This document shows positions 9,715-18,374 of a stretch of 64,000 bases of DNA, piece after piece; the stretch's first letter is position 1; each line of letters opens with the position of its first letter. Under the pieces are notes generated by a model. The model saw only the letters and a program-made list of their open reading frames with translations, was not told the origin of the DNA and did no database searches. Origin of the DNA: Desulfobulbus sp. (GTDB taxonomy: Bacteria; Desulfobacterota; Desulfobulbia; Desulfobulbales; Desulfobulbaceae); the NCBI RefSeq assembly GCF_030824455.1, contig NZ_JAVBXR010000118.1, positions 18,809 through 82,808 of the forward strand, read 5' to 3'. The translations under genes were made by a program, and so were the position numbers.

Positions 9715-10233
9715 CTACGCTTCTGCGTCCTCGCCCCGCTCCACATGCATCTGCTCGAGCATTTCCTTGGGATAACGCTTGTGCAATCGGCGGATGGCGG
9801 CGTGGATCTGCGAAGCAGGCGCACGGTCAAGCCGGGTTTCAGCCTTGTCGGCATAGGCGGTGAGGAAAACCTGCCGCTCGCGGAGGGCAAAGGTGTGACT
9901 GAAGTTGATCTCGATGGTCTCGGGATTCTCGTCAATGGGCACATCGAGGCGTTCGCCGCCCTTGGCGAGCTGAACCGCGTCGGACTCGGTGATCTCCAGG
10001 AGCCAGGCGTCGCCTTCCTGATCACTGAAGAAAAGAAAGACCCCGAGCTCCTGAAAAGCGACTTTCTTTTCCGCCGCCAGCCCCTGAACCTTTTCAATCG
10101 CCGCCATCAACGAGACCTTCATCTGATTGGCGGGACTGGCCGTTGTCCCGGCCTGCTGGGCGGGCAAACAGCAATGTTTGTATTTTTTCCCCGAACCGCA
10201 GGGGCAGGATTGATTTCTGCCAATTTTTCCCAT
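9715..10233 (-). CDS. SEC-C motif protein
   Basis: Protein of 172 residues that begins GKIGRNQSCPCGSGKKYKHCC, a SEC-C zinc-binding motif at the N terminus; this motif is also found at the end of SecA. The rest, about 130 residues, has an alpha/beta look (LGVFLFFSDQEGDAWLLEITESDAVQLAKGG) and is conserved with this motif in some proteobacteria. Function is unknown; the zinc motif suggests binding to protein or RNA. It is the first gene of the run with VanZ and the hydrolase. Confidence 0.8.
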   Translation of the reverse strand: MGKIGRNQSCPCGSGKKYKHCCLPAQQAGTTASPANQMKVSLMAAIEKVQGLAAEKKVAFQELGVFLFFSDQEGDAWLLEITESDAVQLAKGGERLDVPIDENPETIEINFSHTFALRERQVFLTAYADKAETRLDRAPASQIHAAIRRLHKRYPKEMLEQMHVERGEDAEA

Positions 10234-10536
10234 TCCGTCCGTTCCTCTGTTGCTTGTTGTGGAATTCTCGAGCCGCTGCTGCGATTCAAGCCCCTTTCAT
10301 ACCCTGGATTACCAAAAAAATTCAAGAAAAAGCACGCGTTCTTGCGCAGCGTGGCTGCCGGGGCTACCGCCCGTTGCCCGCCTTCCGTCTCCACGGTCGG
10401 TAAGAAAAGTAAAGAAAGGTAAAGGTTTGCCGCAATGGTGCAAGTCTGCTTGAATCAGGCGGCGCGCAACTATACAGTCAAGACAGGAAGCCACCTTGCG
10501 TCCATCAACCACACCGCACGCCGCCGGAGAAACGCC
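10234..10536. other. Divergent intergenic region with a sigma-28-type promoter
   Basis: About 300 bases between divergent genes. A G+C-rich hairpin-prone stretch around 10340-10400 precedes a motility-type promoter at 10410-10436. Apart from the promoter, no gene is supported. Confidence 0.4.
10410..10436 (+). promoter_or_regulatory. Candidate sigma-28 (FliA) promoter
   Basis: TAAA at 10410-10413, exactly 15 bases, then GCCGCAAT at 10429-10436. The FliA consensus is TAAA-N15-GCCGATAA; the full -35 and the GCCG core are present, with five of eight -10 bases matching. It lies about 100 bases before the coiled-coil gene and would link that gene to flagellar regulation. Confidence 0.5.
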
Positions 10537-10986
10537 ATGAACATCGCCCCGACCAGCAACAGCGCCGCAGCCCAGGCTGTAATGAACATCACCAGCACCA
10601 AAAAGACCGCCGAGGACACCGAGGGCTCGGCAACAGCGCTGGCCTCCGGCGACACCGTAGAGATTTCCGACGAGGCCTACGCACTCTCCGCCGAGGCCGC
10701 TACGGCAACCTCGGAGAGCGAGTCATCGGAAGCGGAAAGCGGCGACAGCGAGGCCGCAGCAGCCGAGGGCTCGGGAGGCGCCGCATCCACGTCGTCGAGC
10801 AGTGCCGCCAGCGGGGAAACCACTGAGGAGGATCTGGAAGAGGAGATCAGCGCCCTGGAACAGGAAATCGCCGCTCTTTCCGCCAAGGCCGCCGACAACA
10901 AGGCCGCCCAGGCCCAGCTTGAGGCCAAACAGACCGAGTTGATGTCCTTGAACAGCCAACTGCTGCAACTGCAGCAGAACCAATAA
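10537..10986 (+). CDS. Unknown Ala/Ser/Glu-rich coiled-coil protein
   Basis: Protein of 149 residues that I do not recognise by family. It has a short ordered start (NIAPTSNSAAAQAVMNITS), an SGDTVEISDEAYALS stretch, a low-complexity Ser/Glu/Ala/Gly middle at about residues 50-95, and a Leu/Gln-rich coiled coil at the end (EEISALEQEIAALSAKAADNK onwards). No signal peptide or membrane segment. ATG 10537 has a GGAGA site 6 bases upstream; the longer frame from 10435 would cross the promoter. The sigma-28-like promoter suggests a motility link. The VEISDEA-type motif recurs, as I recall, in small proteins of flagellated bacteria, but this is weak evidence. Confidence 0.7.
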   Translation: MNIAPTSNSAAAQAVMNITSTKKTAEDTEGSATALASGDTVEISDEAYALSAEAATATSESESSEAESGDSEAAAAEGSGGAASTSSSSAASGETTEEDLEEEISALEQEIAALSAKAADNKAAQAQLEAKQTELMSLNSQLLQLQQNQ

Positions 10987-11012
10987 GCCTCATCCCGCTT
11001 TGCGTTCCGCCT

Positions 11013-11049
11013 GACGTCCCCGGCGGTCCTTTCGGCCGCAGGGGACGTC
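11013..11049. repeat. Strong palindrome between convergent genes
   Basis: GACGTCCCC (11013-11021) and GGGGACGTC (11041-11049) are perfect inverted arms, with further G/C pairing inside the loop. It lies between the convergent coiled-coil and HD-GYP genes. No T-run follows on either strand, so it is a hairpin that may stop or protect both transcripts rather than a standard terminator. Confidence 0.6.
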
Positions 11050-11116
11050 TCTCCGCCACGGCAAGAGGTCTTGCATCCCCTGCACAACCTCTTCTTGCCT
11101 CCTCCGCGTTCGCCGC

Positions 11117-12697
11117 TTAAGTGAACTGCAGCCCGACGGCGTTGTAGCGCGCCCAGATGGCCTTGAATTCCTCCTGGTTGTCCAGGAGGATATCCACCAG
11201 TTTCGGATCAAAATGTTTGCCCCGCTGTTCGCGAAAATGGGCAAACACCGCCTCCCAGGACCAGGCTTCGTGGTACACCCGCCGGTTGGACAGGGCGTCG
11301 AAGACGTCGGCCACGCCGATGATTCGGCCATGGATGTGGATCGCCTCGCCTTGCAACCCTTGCGGATACCCCTGCCCGTCCCACCGTTCATGGTGCTGCA
11401 GAACAATCCGGGCCGCCGACCGGATCACCGGGCTCGACGAGTTGATCAACAGATCATGGCCGCGATAGACATGGGTTTTGATGATCAGGTATTCGTCCGG
11501 GGTCAATGGCCCGGGCTTGTTGAGGATGGAATCCGGTATGCCGATCTTGCCCAGATCGTGGGGCGTGGAGGCAAGCTTGAGCATCTCCGCCTCCTCCTCG
11601 CCCAGTCCGTATTTCAGCGCCAAAAGCCGGGCGTATTCAGCCACCCGGCGCACATGGCTGCCGGTTTCAGCGGATCGGCATTCCATGGTTTCAGCAATCT
11701 GGAAAATGATCTCCTTCTGGGTGTCCTCAATCCCCTTGTTGAGAAACAGGTTGTCAAACGCCAGAGACACATTGGTGAAGAACAACTCCAGGAGATCGTG
11801 ATCGTTTTCGTCCAGCTCCTTGGCAATCTCAAAATAGAGAAAATTCTCTGAGCCGGTCTGGCTTTTGAAATACCAGGCGCACTTGCCGGCTTCACAAAAA
11901 AAGCCGTGGGGCTGCGATTGCACGCGTTGCAGGGTGGCATGCATCAACGCGGCGTCGACCTCGCTGATCGGCCGGTCGACATATTGGCAGAACTGACCAA
12001 TGGCGGCCAGAACCACCGACTGTCCTTTGACGCCTGAGGCGGTTAGGCCGGATGCGAGACTGGTGACGGCGTCTTCCCGGAGTTGCAGGATGGACGCCAG
12101 CTGACCGAGCACGCCGCTGCCCAGTTTTTGCAGCGACTGGCGTTCAAAGATGTCGGTGGAGGCGTCGATGATCCGCTTCAACCCCTTGCGGTTGTTCTCG
12201 ATGGTGGTAATGAAGTTGTAGCTGCGCAGGGCCGAGACAACGGTGACCAGCATCTTGTCCAGGGTGAGTTCGGTTTTTTCCTTGTAGTCGTTGATGTCGT
12301 ACTCGAGAATCACCTTGGCCGCCGGGGCCTTGCCGGGCTGGCCGGTACGGAGCACAATCCGCACGCTGCGGTTGCACAATTCTTCGCGAATAAAGTGCAC
12401 CAGCTGCAGGCCGCTGTCTTCGGTTTCCATGACCACGTCAAGGAGGATCACCGCCAGATCCTGATGCGAAGCCACAATCTCTCGCGCCTCGCGGCCGCTG
12501 TAGGCGTGCAGAAACTGAAACGAGCGCCCCAGATAATCCATGCCCTTGATCATGTAAGTGGTGACGCTGTGGACATCCGCCTCGTCGTCCACGATCAGGA
12601 TCTTCCACGGAGCTCCGCCGGCCTCCGGCCGTGGCGCAGGGCTCCGGGTCGGTTCCGGCAGTTCGTCTTTGAACAGCATTTCATCGGGATCAGGCAT
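11117..12697 (-). CDS. Response regulator with DUF3369 and HD-GYP phosphodiesterase domain
   Basis: Protein of 526 residues. The receiver domain spans about residues 30-160 (LIVDDEAD, phospho-acceptor D87 in ILLDVVME, K in DYKEK). A DUF3369 sensor-like region covers about 170-340. The HD-GYP domain follows with intact signatures HDLGKIGIPDSILNK, the H-containing KTHVYRGHDLL and HHERWDGQGYP. It is predicted to hydrolyse c-di-GMP when phosphorylated. It lies 12 bases downstream of a sensor kinase gene, which is the likely partner. The ATG at 12697 has a GGGGAG site close upstream. Confidence 0.92.
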   Translation of the reverse strand: MPDPDEMLFKDELPEPTRSPAPRPEAGGAPWKILIVDDEADVHSVTTYMIKGMDYLGRSFQFLHAYSGREAREIVASHQDLAVILLDVVMETEDSGLQLVHFIREELCNRSVRIVLRTGQPGKAPAAKVILEYDINDYKEKTELTLDKMLVTVVSALRSYNFITTIENNRKGLKRIIDASTDIFERQSLQKLGSGVLGQLASILQLREDAVTSLASGLTASGVKGQSVVLAAIGQFCQYVDRPISEVDAALMHATLQRVQSQPHGFFCEAGKCAWYFKSQTGSENFLYFEIAKELDENDHDLLELFFTNVSLAFDNLFLNKGIEDTQKEIIFQIAETMECRSAETGSHVRRVAEYARLLALKYGLGEEEAEMLKLASTPHDLGKIGIPDSILNKPGPLTPDEYLIIKTHVYRGHDLLINSSSPVIRSAARIVLQHHERWDGQGYPQGLQGEAIHIHGRIIGVADVFDALSNRRVYHEAWSWEAVFAHFREQRGKHFDPKLVDILLDNQEEFKAIWARYNAVGLQFT

Positions 12698-12709
12698 AGG
12701 CTCCCCACA

Positions 12710-14668
12710 TCAGAGCGGCATGGTTACGCGAAAAGACGTCCCCTGCCCCGGCAGACTCTCGCAAGCGATGGTCCCTCCCAGGGTTCGGGTGACAATATTA
12801 AAGACAATATGGAGCCCCAGGCCGGTGGACCCCTGACTGCGGGCAGTGGTAAAAAACGGTTCAAAAATCCGGTCGCGAATTTCCGGCGCCATGCCCTTGC
12901 CGTTGTCGGCATAGCAAAGCTCCAAGACGCCGCCCGTCTGGGTCGCTTCGATGCGAATTTCTCCCGCCTGTTCCGGCTCAAAGCCATGAACCAGGGAATT
13001 GACGATGAAATTGGTCAGAATCTGGGAAAAGGCGCCGGGATAGCTTTCAATCACCAGATCCGGCGCGCAGCGCACCGTGATCCGATGGCCGGTTTTCTTG
13101 AGCTTAGGGCGCAGGCTGAGCAGAACCTCGTCGATATAATCCTTTACATTGAACGTCCTGCGATGTTCCGAAACCTGATCCGCAGCCACCATCTTGAAGC
13201 TGCGGATCAGTTCCGAAGCCCGGCCCAGATTCATCAGAATCATCTCGGTCCCTTCCCGCGCGTCCTCAAGATACTGGGCGAGATTGGAGCGTTTCATTTC
13301 GCCCAGGGCAAACAATTCCGCAAGGGCGCGATTTTTCTCGGCCAGGGTTGAACTGGCCGACAGCGCCACCCCGACCGGGGTGTTGATCTCATGCGCGACC
13401 CCAGCCACCAATTCGCCCAAGGCCGCCAGTTTTTCAGAGAGGACCAGCTGTTTCTGGGTCCGTTGCAGATCATCCAGGGTCTGTTCAAGATTCCGATTGG
13501 CCCCGGCCAGCTGTTCGGTGCGCTGCGCCACCCGATCTTCCAGTTCCTCGTTGAGACGCAGCAACTGCTCCGAAGCCAGGGAGCGTTCTTTCTCCTTTTG
13601 TTCCAATCCCTCCGCCATGCCGTCAAACGCAACCGCCAGCTGCCCCAACTCGCCGTCTCCGAGGCTCATGCCGGTGCGGGCGCTCAGATCGCCCGTCTTC
13701 AATTTGTCGGCAGCGCTAATCAACATGGTCAAACGGCGCAGCATGGTGAATTCCGCCACAAACCAGGCCGTCACCAGGGCCAGGATCGTGGCCAGCACCA
13801 ACAGCGTCACATTGCGGATGATCACAAACCGAGCCTCGCTCAAGGCCTGATCCACGGGGATGCCGAGGCGAATCATCAGATAGGGGAAGGAAGCGCCCTG
13901 GAAATGGAGACGTTTGAAGCTGTACAAGCGACTGACCCCGTCAACCCCGGTTTCGAGAAAAACGCCTTCTTCGTCCCGCCCGGACATCCGCGCCACCATC
14001 TGCGGCAGATCGGCGACCCAGGTGTATTTTTCGGTTTCCGGGAAGCGGGTCAGACGCATGCCGTTGGCGTCGGTCAGGGTGAACACCGAGTGCTCCGGCA
14101 GATGGGTGTCGTAGAAAATGCGGCCAAAATAGTTAAGGTCAAAATCGGCGATCAGGAGGCCGATGGGCTGATTGCCGGCGTCGAGCACCGGCTGGCCGAA
14201 TTGGACCACGACGCGGCGTTCGGTTTTGAGGAGGGTGTATTCGCCGACGGTAAACGCTCCGGCATGCATTGCGCGGCGGAAAAAATTGGCTTCGCCGATG
14301 TGCGCAACGGAAACGGCGGGCGCGGCAACCAGGACGCGGCCGTTGACGTCGGCCAGCGACAGGGACACATAGGCGGCGTTGCGTCCCAGAATGTCGGCCA
14401 GCAAGGTTTGGCAGGCGGCGGCGTCAAGGCTCCGCACTTCCGAGGATTTGGCCAGGGTCATCAGCAAGAGGCGGGCGTTGTCCACCACCCGCTCGTGATG
14501 CGCGGCCATGGCCTGCACCTGCCGCAGGGCATAGGTTTCCGCGTCGTGCACCACCCGGCCGCGCAGTTCGCGACCGGTATAAAGCAGAATCGCCAGGGCC
14601 GGCAACATGGCCAACAGCACCAGAACAATCAGACTTTTGCGGATCGAACCAAAGAACAAGAATCGCAT
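12710..14668 (-). CDS. Membrane sensor histidine kinase with Cache-type sensor
   Basis: Kinase of 652 residues from the preferred start. One membrane segment lies near residues 12-30 and a second near 290-310; the roughly 260 residues between them resemble a double Cache sensor (VSLSLADVNGRVLVAAP, FGQPVLDAGNQPIGLLIADFDL). HAMP, a long coiled coil and a HisKA box (VAGVAHEINTPVGVALS) follow, then an ATPase with DNGKGM and STGLGLHIV. The frame opens at a TTG at 14701, but ATG 14666-14668 has an AGGGG site and starts just before the first membrane segment, so I prefer it. The HD-GYP regulator directly downstream is its likely partner, so the pair should convert an external small-molecule signal into c-di-GMP turnover. 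Confidence 0.9.
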   Translation of the reverse strand: MRFLFFGSIRKSLIVLVLLAMLPALAILLYTGRELRGRVVHDAETYALRQVQAMAAHHERVVDNARLLLMTLAKSSEVRSLDAAACQTLLADILGRNAAYVSLSLADVNGRVLVAAPAVSVAHIGEANFFRRAMHAGAFTVGEYTLLKTERRVVVQFGQPVLDAGNQPIGLLIADFDLNYFGRIFYDTHLPEHSVFTLTDANGMRLTRFPETEKYTWVADLPQMVARMSGRDEEGVFLETGVDGVSRLYSFKRLHFQGASFPYLMIRLGIPVDQALSEARFVIIRNVTLLVLATILALVTAWFVAEFTMLRRLTMLISAADKLKTGDLSARTGMSLGDGELGQLAVAFDGMAEGLEQKEKERSLASEQLLRLNEELEDRVAQRTEQLAGANRNLEQTLDDLQRTQKQLVLSEKLAALGELVAGVAHEINTPVGVALSASSTLAEKNRALAELFALGEMKRSNLAQYLEDAREGTEMILMNLGRASELIRSFKMVAADQVSEHRRTFNVKDYIDEVLLSLRPKLKKTGHRITVRCAPDLVIESYPGAFSQILTNFIVNSLVHGFEPEQAGEIRIEATQTGGVLELCYADNGKGMAPEIRDRIFEPFFTTARSQGSTGLGLHIVFNIVTRTLGGTIACESLPGQGTSFRVTMPL

Positions 14669-14788
14669 CGCACCCCTGAACATTCCCTTATCGAGAGGCA
14701 AGCAACAGGCCGCAACAACAGCCTGTGAGCAACCCGGACAGCGCGGTTTCGATGCGCGCGGTTGAGTCTGTCATTTGCACAAGCAGGT

Positions 14789-14794
14789 ATTCTA
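14789..14794 (-). promoter_or_regulatory. Possible -10 box for the Cache sensor kinase
   Basis: TAGAAT on the minus strand lies about 120 bases before the kinase start. A TTG-containing -35 candidate sits 16-19 bases upstream but is imperfect. The surrounding 14669-14886 stretch has no gene and includes a purine-rich run near 14840-14880. Confidence 0.25.
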
Positions 14795-14886
14795 CCAGAT
14801 TTCCGCCCCAATTGCACAATGTTGCGACAGCCAAACAGAAGAGGAGAAACAGCGGCAAGGAGGAAAAGGAAGGAGGAAAGCGCGGC

Positions 14887-15411
14887 TCAATCCACCGGAT
14901 GGAGCACCGAGGCCTCGAGCTTGCCGGTGCGCACCGGAACCAGCCAGTATTCGGCCGGGGTCAGACGAATGGCTTCGGTCAGGCCGGCGCTCACCCGGTG
15001 GGAATCCTCCACCAGATTATAGAACACCGAGTCGATGCCGATGAAGCCGTCGAGCAGGTGGGTCAGGGTGTGCAAGATCTTGGTCGCATAGCCTTGGCGC
15101 AGATCAAGCAACTGATCCAAAGTGGTTACCCCTTCCTCTTTGAGATGATCAAGCATTCGCCGGGCAAAGATGTTGTTGGCGGCCAACCCGTAGCCCAGGG
15201 TGTCCCAAAATTTCTCATCCACACCTCGCAACACCTCGCCTTTGCGCACAAAAAACTCCGCATAGCTGATCAGCTGATTGCCGGCAAGGTAGCGCTCCAC
15301 ATGCTGTCCGGCAGTCTGACCCGACTGGGAACGGACCAAAAAATAGTGCGAAATGGGATATTCCATGCGTCGTTTCTCGGTAGAGAAGATAACTTCCGTC
15401 TGCGCCGTCAC
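14887..15411 (-). CDS. Unknown protein, last gene of the Ser/Thr kinase cluster
   Basis: Protein of 174 residues that I do not recognise. It has no signal peptide or membrane segment, is mostly helical by appearance, and contains FARRMLDHLKEEGVTTLDQLLDLRQGYATKIL. A GTG start at 15409-15411 overlaps the kinase stop (GTGA), implying coupling. An ATG at 15366 (EYPISHYFLVRSQSG) is an alternative start. The C-terminal part (RLTPAEYWLVPVRTGKLEASVLHP) looks folded. Its position suggests a role with the kinase, for example as substrate or regulator; that is inference. Confidence 0.7.
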   Translation of the reverse strand: MTAQTEVIFSTEKRRMEYPISHYFLVRSQSGQTAGQHVERYLAGNQLISYAEFFVRKGEVLRGVDEKFWDTLGYGLAANNIFARRMLDHLKEEGVTTLDQLLDLRQGYATKILHTLTHLLDGFIGIDSVFYNLVEDSHRVSAGLTEAIRLTPAEYWLVPVRTGKLEASVLHPVD

Positions 15412-16736
15412 TCGGAGCCAGGCGCGGCCCCGGCAACGGCCAGAACGTGGTTGAGGCAGTTGACGTCCTGCACCCCGGCAAAGCCCATGTCCATGTTAAC
15501 ATACCAGCTTTCGTGATGTCCATGGCGGTCGCAGGACCACAGCCATTTCACCGGCTGTTCCAGGGATTGCGCAAACAGGCTGAGGTCGCCGTCGGCCAGC
15601 AGGCTGAGCAATTCATCCACGGTCGGCAGCCGCCACCCGTCACATTCGCAGCAATTTTCCCGGTTGAGCTGCTCGACGTACCCGTGCGCCCCCGCAAAAC
15701 TCAGCGGATAGCGGCTGGCGCGCCGCAGCCAGACAAGCCCGGTGGCCCGATCAAGAATGGTCGACTCGCCTGTTTCCAGCCGGTTGCAGGTTGGCGCGAT
15801 CGGGCGAAACAGCGCGTTGACGCCGAAAACCGACTGGGCGCGGGAGCGACAGACATTGGCCGGCTCGCTGCGCAGGGCGCGGATTTCGGCCTTGGCCTCC
15901 GCCAAGTCGCAGGCGCCGGTTGCTTGCGGCGCCCCCAGCCGGAGCTCCGTGAAGGCCGCGAGCATCGCGGCGGCGGACTGGAACCGTTCATCGGCCCGCC
16001 AGCGCAGTCCCCTGGCGAAAAATTCGTCCCAGGACCGATCATAGCGGGGATTAACCAGCGACAGGGAAAAGCTCTGCATCCCGGGCAATTGGCCGGTGAG
16101 CATGCGGTACAACAGGACTGCGGCGGAATAGAGGTCGGCGCGGCCGTCGACCCCATTGGGGTTTTTGCGCTGTTCCGGCGGGGTGTAGCAGGGCGAGCCG
16201 ATCTGCATGTTGTCCGGGCCGGAAAAGGCGACCCCGCCGACCAGTGCCATGCCGAAATCGCAGATTTTGATGGCGTCCTGGTCAGTGACCAGGATGTTCT
16301 GCGGTTTGACGTCGCGGTGAATAATGTCGTTGTGGTGCAAAAAATCAAGCGCCTGGAGGAGCTGACGGCCGTAGTGCAGCACCTTTTCCGCCCGGATGAT
16401 CCGCGACGGCTGCTCGATCTGATAGGTCTCGCCGATCATCTCGCCCAGGTTGTTGCAGATGTACTCCATCACGAAAAACGGCCGTCCCTGCTGATCGTAG
16501 TCGAAATCGTGAACCGTGACCAGGAAGGGTTGGTTGAAGGCCGCCATGGTCCGGGCCTCGAAGGTGAATATCTCGCGCAACCGGTCCGTGCCGACCACCG
16601 CTTCCAGCAGCTCGCTCGGATCAAGCAACTTGATCGCCACCACCTTGTCGACCACCGGGACAATCCCCTTGTAGACCGAGCCCATGCCGCCCTTGCCGAG
16701 GCGGCGGATGATCTCGTATCTGCCGATCTGTTTCAT
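15408..16736 (-). CDS. Ser/Thr protein kinase fused to a DUF1566 domain
   Basis: Cytoplasmic protein of 442 residues. The kinase domain covers about residues 6-270: glycine loop LGKGGMGSVY, ATP lysine K36, helix-C E60, catalytic HRDVKPQN at 140-147 and DFG at 160-162. All key residues are intact, so it should be active. After a linker, the C-terminal 100 residues (TGLVWLRRASRYPLSFAGAHGYVEQLN, GWRLPTVDELLSLL) match the DUF1566/Lcl_C fold usually found in secreted proteins. There is no membrane segment between the two parts. The start is 4 bases after the phosphoesterase stop. Confidence 0.88.
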   Translation of the reverse strand: MKQIGRYEIIRRLGKGGMGSVYKGIVPVVDKVVAIKLLDPSELLEAVVGTDRLREIFTFEARTMAAFNQPFLVTVHDFDYDQQGRPFFVMEYICNNLGEMIGETYQIEQPSRIIRAEKVLHYGRQLLQALDFLHHNDIIHRDVKPQNILVTDQDAIKICDFGMALVGGVAFSGPDNMQIGSPCYTPPEQRKNPNGVDGRADLYSAAVLLYRMLTGQLPGMQSFSLSLVNPRYDRSWDEFFARGLRWRADERFQSAAAMLAAFTELRLGAPQATGACDLAEAKAEIRALRSEPANVCRSRAQSVFGVNALFRPIAPTCNRLETGESTILDRATGLVWLRRASRYPLSFAGAHGYVEQLNRENCCECDGWRLPTVDELLSLLADGDLSLFAQSLEQPVKWLWSCDRHGHHESWYVNMDMGFAGVQDVNCLNHVLAVAGAAPGSE

Positions 16737-16740
16737 GGTC

Positions 16741-17472
16741 TCACCAGAGAAGCCGTTTGGCGTTGACTGCGGGAAACCCGCGCTCCCCGAGCAGGTGGAT
16801 GGTGGTCCGGACGTCGTATTCCAGGGCCCGCACCTCGATGGTTTCGCGTTCGGTGTCCCAGAGCAGATACTTGGCCTGCCAGCCCAGGGCGTCGCGCGGC
16901 TGGCCGACGCTGCCGGGCAAAATAAGCCACCGGCCGTCAGCCGCAAGCGATGTTTGCCCCAATTGCAAGTCGCATCGGCAAATCTCGCCCCCCTGCTGTC
17001 CGTAAAACCCGAAGGCATGGGTGTGGCCGGCAAAACAAAGGCGCTCCGGGTAGCTTGCAAACAGTCGCTGCAGCCGGTTGTCGGAGGGCGCATGCAGATA
17101 GACCGTGACCGATTGCGGCGGGCAGCCGTGGACGAACCGGGCCCCGAACTCGCTGCGCCAGGCCGGCAGATCCTGCAGCCAGGCCAGGGACTCGGGGCTG
17201 AGCAAGGTGCGGCTGACGGCCAGGGAATCGCGGGCAACAGCGTGCAACCGGTTGAAGTAGCTGCGGCTGATCAATCCCAACTCATGATTGCCCATGACCG
17301 AGACAACCCGGTATCCTTGCAGGGTCCGCACCACTTCCTCGGGCTCGGGACCGTAGCCGACGTTGTCGCCCAGCGAAAAAATCCGATCAACGCCCCGTGG
17401 GGCAATGTCGGCCAGGACCGCTTCCAGCGCCCGATAATTGCCGTGGATGTCGGCCATCACCGCCAGCAGCAT
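16741..17472 (-). CDS. Calcineurin-like metallophosphoesterase
   Basis: Protein of 243 residues with the full metal-site pattern of the family: MADIHGNYRALEAV (D-x-H), GDNVGYGPEPEEVV (GD), GNHE, then a histidine in FVHGCPPQS and the late GHTHAFGFY. It is predicted to hydrolyse phosphoesters; the substrate is not known, and members of this subgroup have been called YfcE-like or diadenosine-tetraphosphatase-like. The start overlaps the DUF89 stop (TAATG), and an AAGG site precedes it. Encoding directly before a Ser/Thr kinase raises the possibility that it acts as the opposing phosphatase, though this fold is more often a nucleotide or small-molecule enzyme. Confidence 0.85.
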   Translation of the reverse strand: MLLAVMADIHGNYRALEAVLADIAPRGVDRIFSLGDNVGYGPEPEEVVRTLQGYRVVSVMGNHELGLISRSYFNRLHAVARDSLAVSRTLLSPESLAWLQDLPAWRSEFGARFVHGCPPQSVTVYLHAPSDNRLQRLFASYPERLCFAGHTHAFGFYGQQGGEICRCDLQLGQTSLAADGRWLILPGSVGQPRDALGWQAKYLLWDTERETIEVRALEYDVRTTIHLLGERGFPAVNAKRLLW

Positions 17473-18374
17473 TACCTTGTCCGCATCGTGTCGTTCTGCC
17501 TGCCCGGCCCGCCCTGTGCCAGCACCGGCGAGCCGATGCGCAAACCGGCGTCGGCATAGCGTTGGCGAAGATGCGCAAGAACAGTGGTGCACTTGACCAC
17601 AAACAGGAAAAAAATCGGGGCCTGCACCTCGGACAAACATTCGAAATTGCCCATGCCTTTGCTGATGATGCAGTCGGCCTCGGCAAAGCGGCGACGGAAG
17701 TCCTCGCTGCAGTTGCCCAGCGGCGTGCCGGGCACGTCGGCGCCGTTGTCGATCACCGGGCAGAGGCGGTCAATCCCGCAAAGGCGCGCGTCTTCGAGGG
17801 TGGCGTCGTTGATGATCGGCGATTGCCGCACCGCCAGGGTCACTTGGCAGCCCCGGGCGAGCAGCTGCTCGATCAGCAGCTTGTCAAAGACAATTTCCCC
17901 GCAGTTGTCGGCTAAATAGAGAATATTGGCCTGTTGTCCGACCTGTTGACGCAGGGCCTCGTAATGGTTGACGGCGAACGGTTGGCGGCAGGAAGCGAGG
18001 GCCTCGTCCCGATCAAGCAGACGCTGAGACCCATAGTCAAGGACGTTGGCGCTGACGGCAAACTGGATCGCCGCCAGCAGGGGATCGCTGTCCCGCTGGA
18101 TGCATTCCCGCGTGCGGGCCTCAAGCGCCAGGGCAAAGGCGTTGCTCTCCCGTTTTTCCGCCAGATAGGGATCGGCCACGCCGGTGCGGCGGGCAATGAG
18201 ACGATAATAGTGGACCGCGTTTTCCGGCGGCGGCAGGCGGGGATCAAAACCAGACAGCATCGCCCCGACTTCGGCGGCAATCCGCCAGTGGACCGCCGGG
18301 TCGTCGGCGCACCGGCGCACCGTGGCCAGGGCCTGACGCAGAAAGCAAACCAGGCAATCGTTGCCGGTCTGCAT
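17472..18374 (-). CDS. DUF89/ARMT1-like damage-control phosphatase
   Basis: Protein of 300 residues. Recognisable are the N-terminal DCLVCFLRQAL, the metal-site segment LADNCGEIVFDKLL, RQSPIINDATLEDA, and ISKGMGNFECL near the end, all hallmarks of DUF89. The family hydrolyses damaged or stray phosphometabolites such as sugar phosphates and requires a divalent metal. Two cysteines in the first ten residues are shared with the archaeal/bacterial branch, which often carries CxxC. It overlaps the upstream TtcA-like gene (TGATG) and the downstream phosphoesterase (TAATG), so the three are one transcription and translation unit. Confidence 0.88.
   Translation of the reverse strand: MQTGNDCLVCFLRQALATVRRCADDPAVHWRIAAEVGAMLSGFDPRLPPPENAVHYYRLIARRTGVADPYLAEKRESNAFALALEARTRECIQRDSDPLLAAIQFAVSANVLDYGSQRLLDRDEALASCRQPFAVNHYEALRQQVGQQANILYLADNCGEIVFDKLLIEQLLARGCQVTLAVRQSPIINDATLEDARLCGIDRLCPVIDNGADVPGTPLGNCSEDFRRRFAEADCIISKGMGNFECLSEVQAPIFFLFVVKCTTVLAHLRQRYADAGLRIGSPVLAQGGPGRQNDTMRTR

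Noticed and set aside
10430..10455. Sigma-54 promoter upstream of the coiled-coil gene
   Set aside because: The TGG...TGC elements are one base off the strict GG-N10-GC spacing; the sigma-28 match is better.
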